Below are positions 45,186 to 54,821 of a DNA stretch of 64,000 nt, piece by piece. How positions within the stretch are numbered: the first letter of the stretch is position 1; each line of letters starts with the position of its first letter. Both the position numbers and the translations under genes were made by a program. The notes beneath the pieces were generated by a model. That model worked only from the letters and a program-made list of their open reading frames with translations, ran no database searches and was not told where the DNA came from. The DNA comes from Chitinophaga pinensis (lineage in GTDB: Bacteria; Bacteroidota; Bacteroidia; NS11-12g; UBA9320). The stretch is from assembly GCA_945907065.1 (NCBI GenBank), contig CAMDSC010000007.1, positions 35,633 through 99,632 on the forward strand, read 5' to 3'.

Positions 45186-48100
45186 ATGACTGTGCAGAAA
45201 GCCGCCAACCAAAAACTATACCCCGAATACAAACAAGCCAACTTTCCTGAATTTGAAAAGGAAGTAGCTCAGTTTTGGAAAGATAAAAATATCTTTCAAA
45301 AATCCATTGACAACCGCAATGGGGCTCATGATTTTGTTTTTTATGAAGGACCTCCTTCTGCCAATGGAATGCCGGGCATTCACCACGTTATGAGCCGCAC
45401 CATTAAAGACCTTTTTTGCAGGTATAAAACACTACAAGGGTTTAAAGTAGAACGAAAAGCCGGTTGGGATACTCATGGATTACCTATTGAACTGCAGGTT
45501 GAAAAGTCATTAGGAATTACCAAAGATGACATTGGTAAAAAAATAACTGTTGAAGATTATAATGCGGCATGCCGAAGGGATGTCATGAAATTCAAAGGGG
45601 TTTGGGATGAATTAACCGAACGCATTGGGTATTGGGTTGATCTCGAAAATCCTTATGTTACCTACGAAAATGAATACATTGAAACCGTTTGGTATTTATT
45701 AAAAGAAATTTACAAAAAGGGGTATTTATACAAAGGATATACAATTCAGCCATACTCCCCTGCTGCCGGTACTGGATTAAGTAGTCATGAACTTAACCAA
45801 CCCGGAACTTACAGAGATGTAAAAGATACAACTGTTGTAGCCCAATTTAAGATAAACGGAGACCTGACAGGTTTTAAAAACCAATCTGGTCTTGGCACAT
45901 ATTTCCTTGCCTGGACGACCACTCCATGGACTTTACCATCAAACACGGCCTTAGCCGTTGGCCCAAAAATAAAATATGCCTTAGTTAAAACTTATAATCA
46001 ATATACCTTCGAACCTATTCAGGTTATTTTGGCCAAAGATTTGGTTAAAAAATTCTTTGCTGAAGAGGATGCTCAGCTAACTTTTGAAGATTATAAAGCA
46101 GGTGATAAAAAAATTCCTTTCCAAATACTAACTGAATTTGTTGGGAAAGACTTAATAGGTTCTTCCTATGAGCAATTATTAGCTTATACCTTACCGACAG
46201 AAAACCCGGAAAAAGCCTTTAAAGTAATAGCCGGAGATTTTGTTAGCACTGAGGAAGGAACCGGAATTGTTCACATTGCACCAACCTTTGGAGCCGATGA
46301 TGCAAGGGTAGCCAAACAAGCTGGTGTGCCTGCCATGCTTATAATGAATGAGGATGGAAAATTGGTTCCATTGGTAGATTTACAAGGAAAATTTGTAAAC
46401 GAGATGGGCGAGTTTGCGGGCAAATATGTTAAAAATGAATATTACACCACAGCTCCGGATAAATCAGTAGATGTGGAATTGGCCATAAAATTAAAAGAAG
46501 AAAACAAAGCCTTTAAAGTAGAAAAATACGAACACAGTTACCCGCATTGTTGGCGAACAGATAAGCCTATTTTATACTACCCGATGGAAAGTTGGTTTAT
46601 AAAAACCACTGCCGTTAAAGACAGATTAATAGAACTTAACAAAACCATCAACTGGAAGCCGGAGCACACTGGCGAAGGACGATTTGGTAACTGGTTAGAA
46701 AATATTGTTGACTGGAACTTAAGCCGCAGCCGTTATTGGGGTACACCGTTGCCAATTTGGAGAACGGAAGACGGAAGTGAAGAAATCTGTATAGGTTCTA
46801 TTGAAGAATTAAAAGAGGAAGCAGCCCAATCTGTTAAAGCCGGATTTATGACTGAATCTGCTTTTGAAAGTGGTCACGGTTTAGACCTTCACCGTCCTTA
46901 TGTAGACAATATCATTTTAGTATCGGCTTCAGGAAAACCAATGACCCGTGAAACGGATTTGATTGATGTTTGGTTTGATAGTGGTGCCATGCCTTATGCG
47001 CAATGGGGATTAAATAGGTCTGATTCAAACTCACCATTTGGGAAAGGATTCGATGGTGCTTTCCCTGCCGACTTCATCGCTGAAGGTGTTGATCAAACCC
47101 GTGGTTGGTTCTTTACATTACACACCATAGCCACCATGCTTTTTGATTCCGTTGCTTATAAAAATGTAGTAGCCAATGGACTTGTATTGGATAAAAACGG
47201 CAACAAAATGAGTAAACGGTTGGGAAATACTGTTGACCCTTTTGAAACCATTAATAAATTTGGAGCTGATGCCACCCGCTGGTATTTAATTGGAAATGCC
47301 GCTCCTTGGGAAAACTTAAAATTTGATATTGAAGGACTGGCTGAAACCCAACGTAAGTTTTTTGGAACCCTTTATAATACCTATTCGTTTTTTGCATTGT
47401 ATGCCAACCTTGATGAATTTACAGATTATGAAAACAACAGGATAAGTTGGGATAAACTTTCTGAACTTGATAAATGGATTTTATCTGCTCTGCATAAATT
47501 GGTGGTAGACGTAAGAGAAAGTCTGGACAATTTTGAACCACATTTTGCCACAAGGGCTATTCAAGATTTTGTGAATGATAATTTAAGTAACTGGTTTGTT
47601 CGTTTATCACGTCGCCGTTTCTGGAAAAGTGAATCTTCTGAAGATAAACAAGCTGCTTTTGAAACGTTACAAGAATGTTTGGTAGTTGTGAGCCAATTGA
47701 TGAGTCCTATTGCTCCTTTCTTTTCAGATTGGTTGTATAACAATATGACCTTAAACATTAGGGAAAAAGCAATTGCTAATAATTCGCCTTTAAAACATGA
47801 GTCGGTTCATTTAACTGATTTGTTAGAGGCAAATTTAGAACGAATAGATACCGAACTTTTAGAACGAATGGAACTTGCCCAGCAAATTTGCAGCATGGTT
47901 TTGGCTATTCGCAAAAAAGAAAAAATAAAAGTTCGCCAACCTTTGCAAAGAATTCTAATTCCTGTGCTCGACAAACATTTTGAAGAACAAATTTCGTTAG
48001 TAAAAGATCTTATTTTATCAGAAGTGAATGTTAAAGAAATAAACTATTTGCACGATGGAGAGGAGTCAATAATAATCAAATCTGCCAAACCTGATTTTAA

Positions 48101-48608
48101 AAAATTAGGCCCAAGAGCTGGTTCTGCTATGAAAGAAATTAGTATTGCTGTGAATGGATTTACTGATAATGACTTAAATTCTTTAGAGCAAAATGGAAGT
48201 ATAGATATTACATTATCAACTGGTTCGTTTACAATAAACAGAGATGAAGTCGAAATTGTTACGAAAGATGTAGAAGGCTGGCAGGTGGCGGTGAATGGTA
48301 AAATAACCGTAGCCTTAGACCTCACTATTTCTGACGAATTAAAACTGGAAGGATTGGCCCGCGAAATTGTGAATAAAATTCAGAACATGCGCAAAGACAA
48401 TGGATATGAGGTAAACGACCGTATTACTGTAAAGATTACTCCACATCAAGATATCGATAGTACCTTATTGGTTTTCAAAAATTATATTTGCAACGAAATT
48501 TTAGCCGATGATATAATTTTAGAAAAAATATTAGAAGGTGAAATTACAGATATCAACGGAATAGAAGTAAAAATATTAATAAATAAGGTTTATGGAATTA
48601 GAAAATAA
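45186..48608 (+). CDS. ileS: isoleucyl-tRNA synthetase
   Basis: Class I synthetase of 1140 residues that charges tRNA-Ile. The HIGH-like motif is GPPSANGMPGIHHVMSRTIKD (residues about 55-75) and the KMSKR motif is NKMSKRLGN near 675. The CP1 editing domain lies between them (TWTTTPWTLPSNTALAVG). The anticodon-binding region follows, and the C-terminal extension makes it longer than E. coli IleS, as in other Bacteroidota and in the eukaryotic-like type. Its last 17 bp overlap the DksA-like gene, then lspA; the same ileS-dksA-lspA order is known in the phylum. Confidence 0.97.
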   Translation: MTVQKAANQKLYPEYKQANFPEFEKEVAQFWKDKNIFQKSIDNRNGAHDFVFYEGPPSANGMPGIHHVMSRTIKDLFCRYKTLQGFKVERKAGWDTHGLPIELQVEKSLGITKDDIGKKITVEDYNAACRRDVMKFKGVWDELTERIGYWVDLENPYVTYENEYIETVWYLLKEIYKKGYLYKGYTIQPYSPAAGTGLSSHELNQPGTYRDVKDTTVVAQFKINGDLTGFKNQSGLGTYFLAWTTTPWTLPSNTALAVGPKIKYALVKTYNQYTFEPIQVILAKDLVKKFFAEEDAQLTFEDYKAGDKKIPFQILTEFVGKDLIGSSYEQLLAYTLPTENPEKAFKVIAGDFVSTEEGTGIVHIAPTFGADDARVAKQAGVPAMLIMNEDGKLVPLVDLQGKFVNEMGEFAGKYVKNEYYTTAPDKSVDVELAIKLKEENKAFKVEKYEHSYPHCWRTDKPILYYPMESWFIKTTAVKDRLIELNKTINWKPEHTGEGRFGNWLENIVDWNLSRSRYWGTPLPIWRTEDGSEEICIGSIEELKEEAAQSVKAGFMTESAFESGHGLDLHRPYVDNIILVSASGKPMTRETDLIDVWFDSGAMPYAQWGLNRSDSNSPFGKGFDGAFPADFIAEGVDQTRGWFFTLHTIATMLFDSVAYKNVVANGLVLDKNGNKMSKRLGNTVDPFETINKFGADATRWYLIGNAAPWENLKFDIEGLAETQRKFFGTLYNTYSFFALYANLDEFTDYENNRISWDKLSELDKWILSALHKLVVDVRESLDNFEPHFATRAIQDFVNDNLSNWFVRLSRRRFWKSESSEDKQAAFETLQECLVVVSQLMSPIAPFFSDWLYNNMTLNIREKAIANNSPLKHESVHLTDLLEANLERIDTELLERMELAQQICSMVLAIRKKEKIKVRQPLQRILIPVLDKHFEEQISLVKDLILSEVNVKEINYLHDGEESIIIKSAKPDFKKLGPRAGSAMKEISIAVNGFTDNDLNSLEQNGSIDITLSTGSFTINRDEVEIVTKDVEGWQVAVNGKITVALDLTISDELKLEGLAREIVNKIQNMRKDNGYEVNDRITVKITPHQDIDSTLLVFKNYICNEILADDIILEKILEGEITDINGIEVKILINKVYGIRK

Positions 48609-48978
48609 AGAAAGAACCCGTTATAACGACCAGGAACTTCAAGAATTTAAAGAACTTATTTTAAGAAAATTAGAATCGGCCAAAGCTGAATTAAAAGACC
48701 TTAGTGAATCGGCCAATAATAAAAATGGTACCGATGACACTGGAAGTGTTTATAAAACAATGGAAGATGGTAGTTCTACTTTACTAAAAGAAAGTAATTC
48801 ACAATTAGCCGGAAGACAAAGAAAGTTTATTGATAACTTAGTAATGGCGCTTCTTAGAATTGAAAATAAATCCTACGGTATCTGTAAAATTACTGGTAAA
48901 TTAATAGCCAAAGAACGATTATTGGCGGTGCCACATACTACACAAAGCATGGAAGCTAAACTTAAACAATACAAATAA
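48592..48978 (+). CDS. TraR/DksA-family protein without full zinc finger
   Basis: DksA-type proteins bind RNA polymerase in the secondary channel and act with ppGpp. The 128-residue protein has the helical coiled-coil (LRKLESAKAELKDL) and the C-terminal motif YGICKITGKLIAKERLLAVPHT, which matches the DksA zinc-finger region, but only one Cys remains; the CxxC pairs are lost. Most likely the fold is held by other contacts, as in known Zn-independent DksA variants. It overlaps ileS and lies 5 bp before lspA. Confidence 0.85.
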   Translation: MELENKERTRYNDQELQEFKELILRKLESAKAELKDLSESANNKNGTDDTGSVYKTMEDGSSTLLKESNSQLAGRQRKFIDNLVMALLRIENKSYGICKITGKLIAKERLLAVPHTTQSMEAKLKQYK

Positions 48979-48983
48979 AACCT

Positions 48984-49670
48984 TTGAAAACTTCAAATAA
49001 AAAGTATTCCTACCTTTTAGCGGCTTTTATCTTGATATTAGTATTGGCTTTTGACCAATCACTAAAAATTTGGGTACTAAAACACATGTACTTGGGGCAA
49101 ACCCAGTCCATGATAGGTAACTGGTTTTACCTTCATTTTACTGAAAATAACGGAATGGCTTTTGGTGTGGAATTAGGCGGGGTAATAGGCAAATTAATAC
49201 TCACAACTTTTCGTCTACTAGCAGTTGCTGGGATAGTTTGGTATCTTTTAAAACAAATTCGTTCGCAGGCACATGTTGGATTAATAGCCTGTATAGCTCT
49301 TATTCTTGCTGGAGCAATTGGTAATATAATCGATAGCGTTTTTTATGGTGTTTGGTTTAAAGAACTTGTAACTTATGGCGGCGGAAAATTCTTTTTAGGA
49401 AGAGTAGTTGACATGTTGTATTTTCCAATTATTGAAACTCATTATCCTTCTTGGTTTCCATTTTGGGCCGGTCAGGATTTTACTTTTTTTCGTCCTATTT
49501 TTAATATAGCTGATGCCAGTATTAGTACTGGAGTTATTTCAATCATTGTATTTCAGAAAAAGTTTTTTGGAAATAAATTGGAAGAACCAATTATTATTAA
49601 TGATGACAATGATGCTGAAAAAGAAGCCGAAGATTTATCAAACGTTTCTGCTAGTGGCGCCGATATTTAA
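48984..49670 (+). CDS. lspA: lipoprotein signal peptidase (signal peptidase II)
   Basis: Integral membrane aspartyl peptidase that removes the signal peptide from prolipoproteins. The start is TTG at 48984 because no ATG precedes the first membrane helix (YLLAAFILILVLAFDQSLK). The two catalytic Asp are in GNIIDSVFYG and FNIADASIS; ENNGMAFG is also conserved. The 228-residue length includes an insert of about 35 residues between the catalytic motifs (LGRVVDMLYFPIIE ... FWAGQDF) and an acidic C-terminal tail, both common in Bacteroidota. Confidence 0.95.
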   Translation: MKTSNKKYSYLLAAFILILVLAFDQSLKIWVLKHMYLGQTQSMIGNWFYLHFTENNGMAFGVELGGVIGKLILTTFRLLAVAGIVWYLLKQIRSQAHVGLIACIALILAGAIGNIIDSVFYGVWFKELVTYGGGKFFLGRVVDMLYFPIIETHYPSWFPFWAGQDFTFFRPIFNIADASISTGVISIIVFQKKFFGNKLEEPIIINDDNDAEKEAEDLSNVSASGADI

Positions 49671-49679
49671 TACATTCCT

Positions 49680-50189
49680 TTAAATATATCTAGCTGCTGC
49701 CATTAATATGGTGGCTGCTAATAATAATAATGCCTCAAAAGCTGTGGCTTTTATTATTCTGTTACTCAATAGTTCTATTTTATTTAATACTTCTGGTGCT
49801 GGCGGCTCATTCGATTGTTCCATTTCAGCCCCTATTTTATTTAGCTTTAATCCTGCTTGACGAATTATTAATATTCCATTTAAAAATGCAATGATTGTTA
49901 ATATTCCTCCTGTTAAAATACATAAACCAAATGCTGAATAAAAATAATAATAAGGTGTACCTTGTCCTGAAAAAATATAAATCATCCAAATGCCTGAAAC
50001 AATTGTAATAAGCCCTGAAAGCGTCATAAACATTGGCATATTGTTCGTTTTAGGAAGAATCTTTAAAAAGTCATTTCCGGACTTGCCACTTTTTTTGGCA
50101 GCGGGGTAAACAAATAAGGTTAAAAAAACATTAGCACCTACCCAAATAACTCCAAAAACTATATGAACTAAACGGATGTATGGTAGCAT
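49680..50189 (-). CDS. four-helix membrane protein, DUF2269/CopD-like
   Basis: The 169-residue protein has four hydrophobic helices: YIRLVHIVFGVIWVGANVFLTL, MTLSGLITIVSGIWMIYIF, ILTGGILTIIAFLNGILII and the C-terminal KATAFEALLLLAATILMAAARY. The RLVHIVFGVIWVG motif with its His is like DUF2269 or CopD-type proteins that may bind haem or copper. It is 5 bp downstream of a 47-residue one-TM protein gene. It converges on lspA. Confidence 0.6.
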   Translation of the reverse strand: MLPYIRLVHIVFGVIWVGANVFLTLFVYPAAKKSGKSGNDFLKILPKTNNMPMFMTLSGLITIVSGIWMIYIFSGQGTPYYYFYSAFGLCILTGGILTIIAFLNGILIIRQAGLKLNKIGAEMEQSNEPPAPEVLNKIELLSNRIIKATAFEALLLLAATILMAAARYI

Positions 50190-50194
50190 AATGA

Positions 50195-50338
50195 TTACTT
50201 GTTATCCTTTTCGTTATTTCCCTTTTTCATAAAAGCACGGAAAATATAATACACTCCAATAAAGACTATTGCAGTAATCAATACTTCAGATATTAGCATC
50301 TGATTTATAAATTCATTTCGTGTTGGATTAGGTTTCAT
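50195..50338 (-). CDS. 47-residue single-TM protein
   Basis: The frame MKPNPTRNEFINQMLISEVL, then a membrane helix of about 20 residues (VLITAIVFIGVYYIF), then a basic and polar end (KKGNNEKDNK). It is placed 5 bp before the DUF2269-like gene on the same strand, so the two may form a small membrane complex. The composition (hydrophobic helix followed by Lys) and the tight spacing support a real gene. Confidence 0.5.
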   Translation of the reverse strand: MKPNPTRNEFINQMLISEVLITAIVFIGVYYIFRAFMKKGNNEKDNK

Positions 50339-50353
50339 TATTAGTAAATAAAG

Positions 50354-52696
50354 CTATAGTTTTATGAAATTAGCTGTGATAATTGAGCCTTCAAAATTAA
50401 TCCTAATAAAATATAATCCCGCCAAAAGCCTATTAATATTTATTTCGTTTCCCTCCAACTTTTCAAGTTTCATTTCCCTGCCAGTAATATCCATTATCAT
50501 TATTTGCATTCCGTTTTTAAAACCTTTAATAAAAAGTTTGTCATTGGCAGGGTTCGGATAAACCGAGAATGAATTTTTATTTAAAGTAGTTAAAGAATTT
50601 GCGGCGTTTAAAGTAAAATTTTGAGAAGAATCTGAACAAACTACACTATCAGATGAAGTGGCAAATACTTTATAACTCCCCCACTTGGTATCTCCGGATT
50701 GTATTACAAATTGTGAATCTTTGGCTGACTGAAAAACTGCTTTACCGTTTTTTATCCATTGATAGAAATTTTTAGAATCATAATTTTTTATAACTACTCC
50801 TTTAGCATTTTCACCTAAAATAGGTTTGACCGGTTGTTCAAAATTATTGATAGTGACCAAAAGAGAATCAGAACAATTATAAACGGTATCGATGGCTAAA
50901 AACTTGTAGTTATATACTCCACCCTTTTTGTCTGAAAACATGGTATACGAATAGGTTGAATCCAATAAATAGGCTCCCGGTTGCCATTGATATTTTAAAT
51001 TATTTTCATTGCCGGCTATATATTTAGGATTAATTCCTACCGGATTTGAGCTACATGCATTCAATTTGGTTTTACTCAAATAGTAATGAGGTCGCGGTTT
51101 AGCAAAAGCATAAATATTTTTTTGTGATGAGCAAGAACCTGTGGTAGAAGTAACTTTCACCAAAAAAGTATCGTTAAAATTCAATTGATATTTAGGATTA
51201 AATTCTGTTTTTATAGTAGGATATTTTTTACTGGTCCATTCAATTTTCGTATTGCTTATGGAATCTCCACCTACATTTATCGATGACTTTTCACACGCTT
51301 TTATAGTATCTTTATACGGAATTAATATTGTAGAAGATGGCTTAATAATTACCGAATCTTTTAACAAACATTTACTTGAAATTGGCGATTTCAGTAATCT
51401 AACATTTGTTTGCGAGGTGTATGTCTTTTGATAAGTGCTTAATGAATTGGTTATTTTTTTGCCGTTTTCATACCATAAATAATTTACAAAACCTGAGTCT
51501 ATATCTTTATTTGTCCCTAACGTTAAAGTTGTAGTATTACAAAATAATATGGTGTCCTTACTACTGATATCAATGGTTGGCACATAAGGAACCACGGTTT
51601 CTATTTCATTTATACTATAAAAAGCCGGACTGGTGCTGCGAATTCTTATTTTATAATTACTTCCGTAAAAGCGTTTGCCCTTTGGCAATGTAACTCTGTA
51701 ATAGGAAGGTTCAACAGTGGACTTTATACTTCCTATAATTACGGCGGATGAAAATCTTCCATTACCATCCGACAGTTCCGCATAAAAGGTATTGCCTGAA
51801 TTGTATGTTCCCTTTCCTTTGTACTGCAAACTGATATTTATATTAAAACTATCATTTGGACATTTGGCGGTATCCACATCATTAATATAAACCATGTGCA
51901 ATTTATAAAACTCCACTTTATTGCAATTGGAACATGCTAGCACAACCACATCATACGCTTTATTAAAAAGTAATCCGGCTGGTTTGCTATACAACGCTAA
52001 TCCCTGAGCATTCTTAAAATCTTTGTCCAAGCGATAAAAATAACTATCGCCCCAACTAGTGGCATAAAAATTACCCTGCAAATCTTCCTCTATGCTGTTA
52101 ATATTATCAATGGTTGTAGTATTGATTAATGTAGCATTTCCAGTGGTTGTATTAATAGAATAAACCGGAGTTTTTAAAGTATCAGAGGTTACCAATAACC
52201 GATTTTTACTATCAAATAATAAAGCTTTTGGATTGCGAACCGTAGAACTTAATACAGTAAAAGTTGGGGTATAAAATGGAGCCGGACCTACCTCCACCCT
52301 AAATATTTTATGCGCTTGAGGGTCGCTTATGTAAAATACGCCGCTTGTAGTTTTATCGGCTTCGGCATCTTCTAAATCAATGGCTCCAGGAACTGCAAAG
52401 GATGCAATAAAAGAATATCCGTCAGCATCATACACCGATACTTCATTACTATCCAAAATCAATAAACCATTATATGGGCCAAACGAAGCAAACAGAATAT
52501 CCTTTGGCCTGGTTAACCCAGTTATAACCTCAGTTTTATCATAATTAGAGTCAAGCCTAGTAATAGTTTTTCCTACCAAATTAGAAATAAAATAAGCCTT
52601 GGTTGAAGGATAATAAGCTATACTATTGGGCTTATCGTAGGCATAAAGTAAATTGGCTAAAACTGTAACAAAAATAAAAAGTACTTTTTTAAGCAT
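50354..52696 (-). CDS. T9SS-exported propeller-type protein
   Basis: I start at ATG 52694-52696 (780 residues) because it opens a signal peptide (MLKKVLFIFVTVLANLLYA); the longer frame adds a polar stretch and runs into the next gene. The first 270 residues have propeller-like repeats (SIAYYPSTKAYFISNLVG, LLFDSKNRLLVTSDTLK, NSIEEDLQGNFYATSWGD) typical of NHL/YVTN-like folds. Ig-like domains with Cys pairs follow. The last 75 residues are a T9SS domain (VYPNPANDKLFIKGF ... GLYFIRINFEGSIITANFIKL). Function unknown. Confidence 0.82.
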   Translation of the reverse strand: MLKKVLFIFVTVLANLLYAYDKPNSIAYYPSTKAYFISNLVGKTITRLDSNYDKTEVITGLTRPKDILFASFGPYNGLLILDSNEVSVYDADGYSFIASFAVPGAIDLEDAEADKTTSGVFYISDPQAHKIFRVEVGPAPFYTPTFTVLSSTVRNPKALLFDSKNRLLVTSDTLKTPVYSINTTTGNATLINTTTIDNINSIEEDLQGNFYATSWGDSYFYRLDKDFKNAQGLALYSKPAGLLFNKAYDVVVLACSNCNKVEFYKLHMVYINDVDTAKCPNDSFNINISLQYKGKGTYNSGNTFYAELSDGNGRFSSAVIIGSIKSTVEPSYYRVTLPKGKRFYGSNYKIRIRSTSPAFYSINEIETVVPYVPTIDISSKDTILFCNTTTLTLGTNKDIDSGFVNYLWYENGKKITNSLSTYQKTYTSQTNVRLLKSPISSKCLLKDSVIIKPSSTILIPYKDTIKACEKSSINVGGDSISNTKIEWTSKKYPTIKTEFNPKYQLNFNDTFLVKVTSTTGSCSSQKNIYAFAKPRPHYYLSKTKLNACSSNPVGINPKYIAGNENNLKYQWQPGAYLLDSTYSYTMFSDKKGGVYNYKFLAIDTVYNCSDSLLVTINNFEQPVKPILGENAKGVVIKNYDSKNFYQWIKNGKAVFQSAKDSQFVIQSGDTKWGSYKVFATSSDSVVCSDSSQNFTLNAANSLTTLNKNSFSVYPNPANDKLFIKGFKNGMQIMIMDITGREMKLEKLEGNEININRLLAGLYFIRINFEGSIITANFIKL

Positions 52697-52724
52697 AATA
52701 TATCTAAGAGTATTTTTTGAGAAA

Positions 52725-53648
52725 TTATGTTGCTTTTGATTCTGTAAATTTTTCAAATTGTTTTTGCACAATTTCAATTCCTTCTTCAAAGCTATGCGGA
52801 TTATATCCTAATTCCTTCATCGCTTTTGAAATATCAAATCCTGTAACGGGAGGTCGAATGGCTGGCTGGCTTAGTGTATGGCTATTTACTTTGGTCACAA
52901 TATCCATTTCATACCCAAAATACTTAGCCACACGGCTCACCAATTCATAAATATTCATGTAATCTTTACCCGAAATATTATAAATCCCTTTGGCTTCGTG
53001 CTGTTCCAATAGACGGCAACCCATTGCTAAATCTTCGGCCAAGGTTGGGGTACGGTATTGGTCATCCACTACTTTTATAGGCTTTTTATTTTCTAAAGCA
53101 TGTTTGGCCCACAATACAATATTGCTGCGACTCATATCGGCCACCAGTCCATATACCAGCACCGTTCGGGCTATAGCCCAATTGTTAGAACCATTCATCA
53201 CAATTTGTTCAGCCTGCAGTTTTGAGTCGCCATAAAAACTTAATGGATTGGGCGTGGCATCTTCTTTATAAGGCCCTGATGTGCCATCAAAAATAAAATC
53301 GGTGGACAAATGAATCAAATGGGCATTCACAATTTTTGCAATTTTTACCACATTTTCCACGGCAGTTATATTTTGCAAAACACAAGCTTCATGATCCAAT
53401 TCGCAAGCATCTACATTAGTCATGGCAGCTGTATGAATAATGCAATTAGGGTGGTATTTTTCAATCACTTGCTGCACTTGCTGCGGGTTGGTTATATCCA
53501 TTTCAGCATAGGTATAGCCTTGTTTTATAGGATGCCGATTAATGCCGCGGCCTGTGGCAATTAGTTTTGTCTCCAAATTTTGAAGATATAAATCCGTTAA
53601 CTTTTGGCCAAGCAGTCCATTGCTTCCTGTTACTAAAACTGTTTTCAT
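52725..53648 (-). CDS. RmlD-like NAD(P)-dependent reductase
   Basis: The 307-residue protein is an extended SDR enzyme. The NAD(P) motif is TGSNGLLGQ at the N-terminus; the catalytic pair is Y-x3-K in SFYGDSK, next to LSTDFIFDGTSGPYKEDA. This is the dTDP-4-dehydrorhamnose reductase pattern, but no other rml gene is near, so the sugar substrate is open. A gene of the GSCFA family follows upstream, and cell-surface glycan synthesis is a fair guess. Confidence 0.82.
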   Translation of the reverse strand: MKTVLVTGSNGLLGQKLTDLYLQNLETKLIATGRGINRHPIKQGYTYAEMDITNPQQVQQVIEKYHPNCIIHTAAMTNVDACELDHEACVLQNITAVENVVKIAKIVNAHLIHLSTDFIFDGTSGPYKEDATPNPLSFYGDSKLQAEQIVMNGSNNWAIARTVLVYGLVADMSRSNIVLWAKHALENKKPIKVVDDQYRTPTLAEDLAMGCRLLEQHEAKGIYNISGKDYMNIYELVSRVAKYFGYEMDIVTKVNSHTLSQPAIRPPVTGFDISKAMKELGYNPHSFEEGIEIVQKQFEKFTESKAT

Positions 53649-53700
53649 ATCTAATTTATTTCTATTTTTAAATTTTGACGATATGTAATGTTAACACATT

Positions 53701-54636
53701 TCATTTTAAGGGATACTTTTTAATATAGTCTTTTATTTTTTGCTCCAAATTTTCATTCGCACTTTCCGTATGCAATGTTTTATGAGCCAAGGACTTGTTC
53801 AAATTTTCAGCTTCTGTGGCTTTTTCTAAAGCTTTTTCGGTAAAACAAGTTTTGGTAAATCGTTGCCAAACATAGTCTATAGCCAGCTGGTTGGGATGAG
53901 AATGGTCGGTTTCAAAAAAACGATAATCGCGCAATTCATCGGTTACTATTTCATACGCCGGAAAATAATACAGGGATTCATCCCCGGATTTTAACACCTC
54001 ATTTAATGCCAAAATCAAGGTGGCCTTGCTACGTTGATTTTCGATAACGCCATCGCGCAAATGCTTTACCGGACTGATAGTAAACACAATTTTTAGTTCC
54101 GGATTTTGAATTTTTATAGCTTTTATTGTTTGGTTTAATGCGTTTACAATCGTATCAATACTTAGCAGCTGTTTTTCAAATTGATGGTTGGCTATTTTAT
54201 GGCAATTGGCCACTATTTTGTTTTTTTCTAAATGCCTATAAACCCAAGCCGAGCCAAGAGTTATAATCATTATATCGGCAGTTTTAATGCTGTGATTGGC
54301 AGCCAATAATGAAGCATTTATTTCTTCTATCACTTTGTCGGCATCATGGCCCGAAAAACGCCCGTGATGATCCAACGACACAAATCGTTCTTCCTGATTT
54401 TGGGTTAAATCTACTTTTTTATAAACCTCCAAATTCAGAATTCGATGGATGGAATTGTCTATGGACAAGGGATTGAACAAAATGCCAAACGGATTGATGG
54501 AGGTTTTAAATCCGGCTTGGTTCAGTTTATTGCCAATATGCTCGGTAAAGCACGAACCAATCAATACCATTTCACTGTCCTCTTTAATAATTTTAAAAGG
54601 CTCTATAGGGAATTTTATAGTAAAACGAATGCTCAT
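53701..54636 (-). CDS. GSCFA-family protein
   Basis: The 311-residue protein shows the family signature VLIGSCFTEHIGNKL near residue 25, then NPFGILFNP, LDHHGRFSGHD, IITLGSAWVYRH, FTISPVKHLRDG and DHSHPNQLAIDYVWQRF. The SGNH-like motifs GSC and DHSHPN suggest an esterase-like fold, though activity is not proven. It is cytoplasmic by sequence. In related genomes these genes are often near nucleotide-sugar or cell-wall genes. Confidence 0.88.
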   Translation of the reverse strand: MSIRFTIKFPIEPFKIIKEDSEMVLIGSCFTEHIGNKLNQAGFKTSINPFGILFNPLSIDNSIHRILNLEVYKKVDLTQNQEERFVSLDHHGRFSGHDADKVIEEINASLLAANHSIKTADIMIITLGSAWVYRHLEKNKIVANCHKIANHQFEKQLLSIDTIVNALNQTIKAIKIQNPELKIVFTISPVKHLRDGVIENQRSKATLILALNEVLKSGDESLYYFPAYEIVTDELRDYRFFETDHSHPNQLAIDYVWQRFTKTCFTEKALEKATEAENLNKSLAHKTLHTESANENLEQKIKDYIKKYPLK

Positions 54637-54821
54637 ACTGTGGGTTCAAATATCAATAAAAAAGGGCTAACAGTTTAAACATTACTGAAAATCTTAAATT
54701 ATAGGTGGACAAAAATTCATATAAATATTCTGTAATTTATAATAGTTACAATTAATAAAGACTTGTTTACTGACAAAACTTAGTTAAAATTTGCTTTCCA
54801 ACTAACTTAATAAATATCAAA

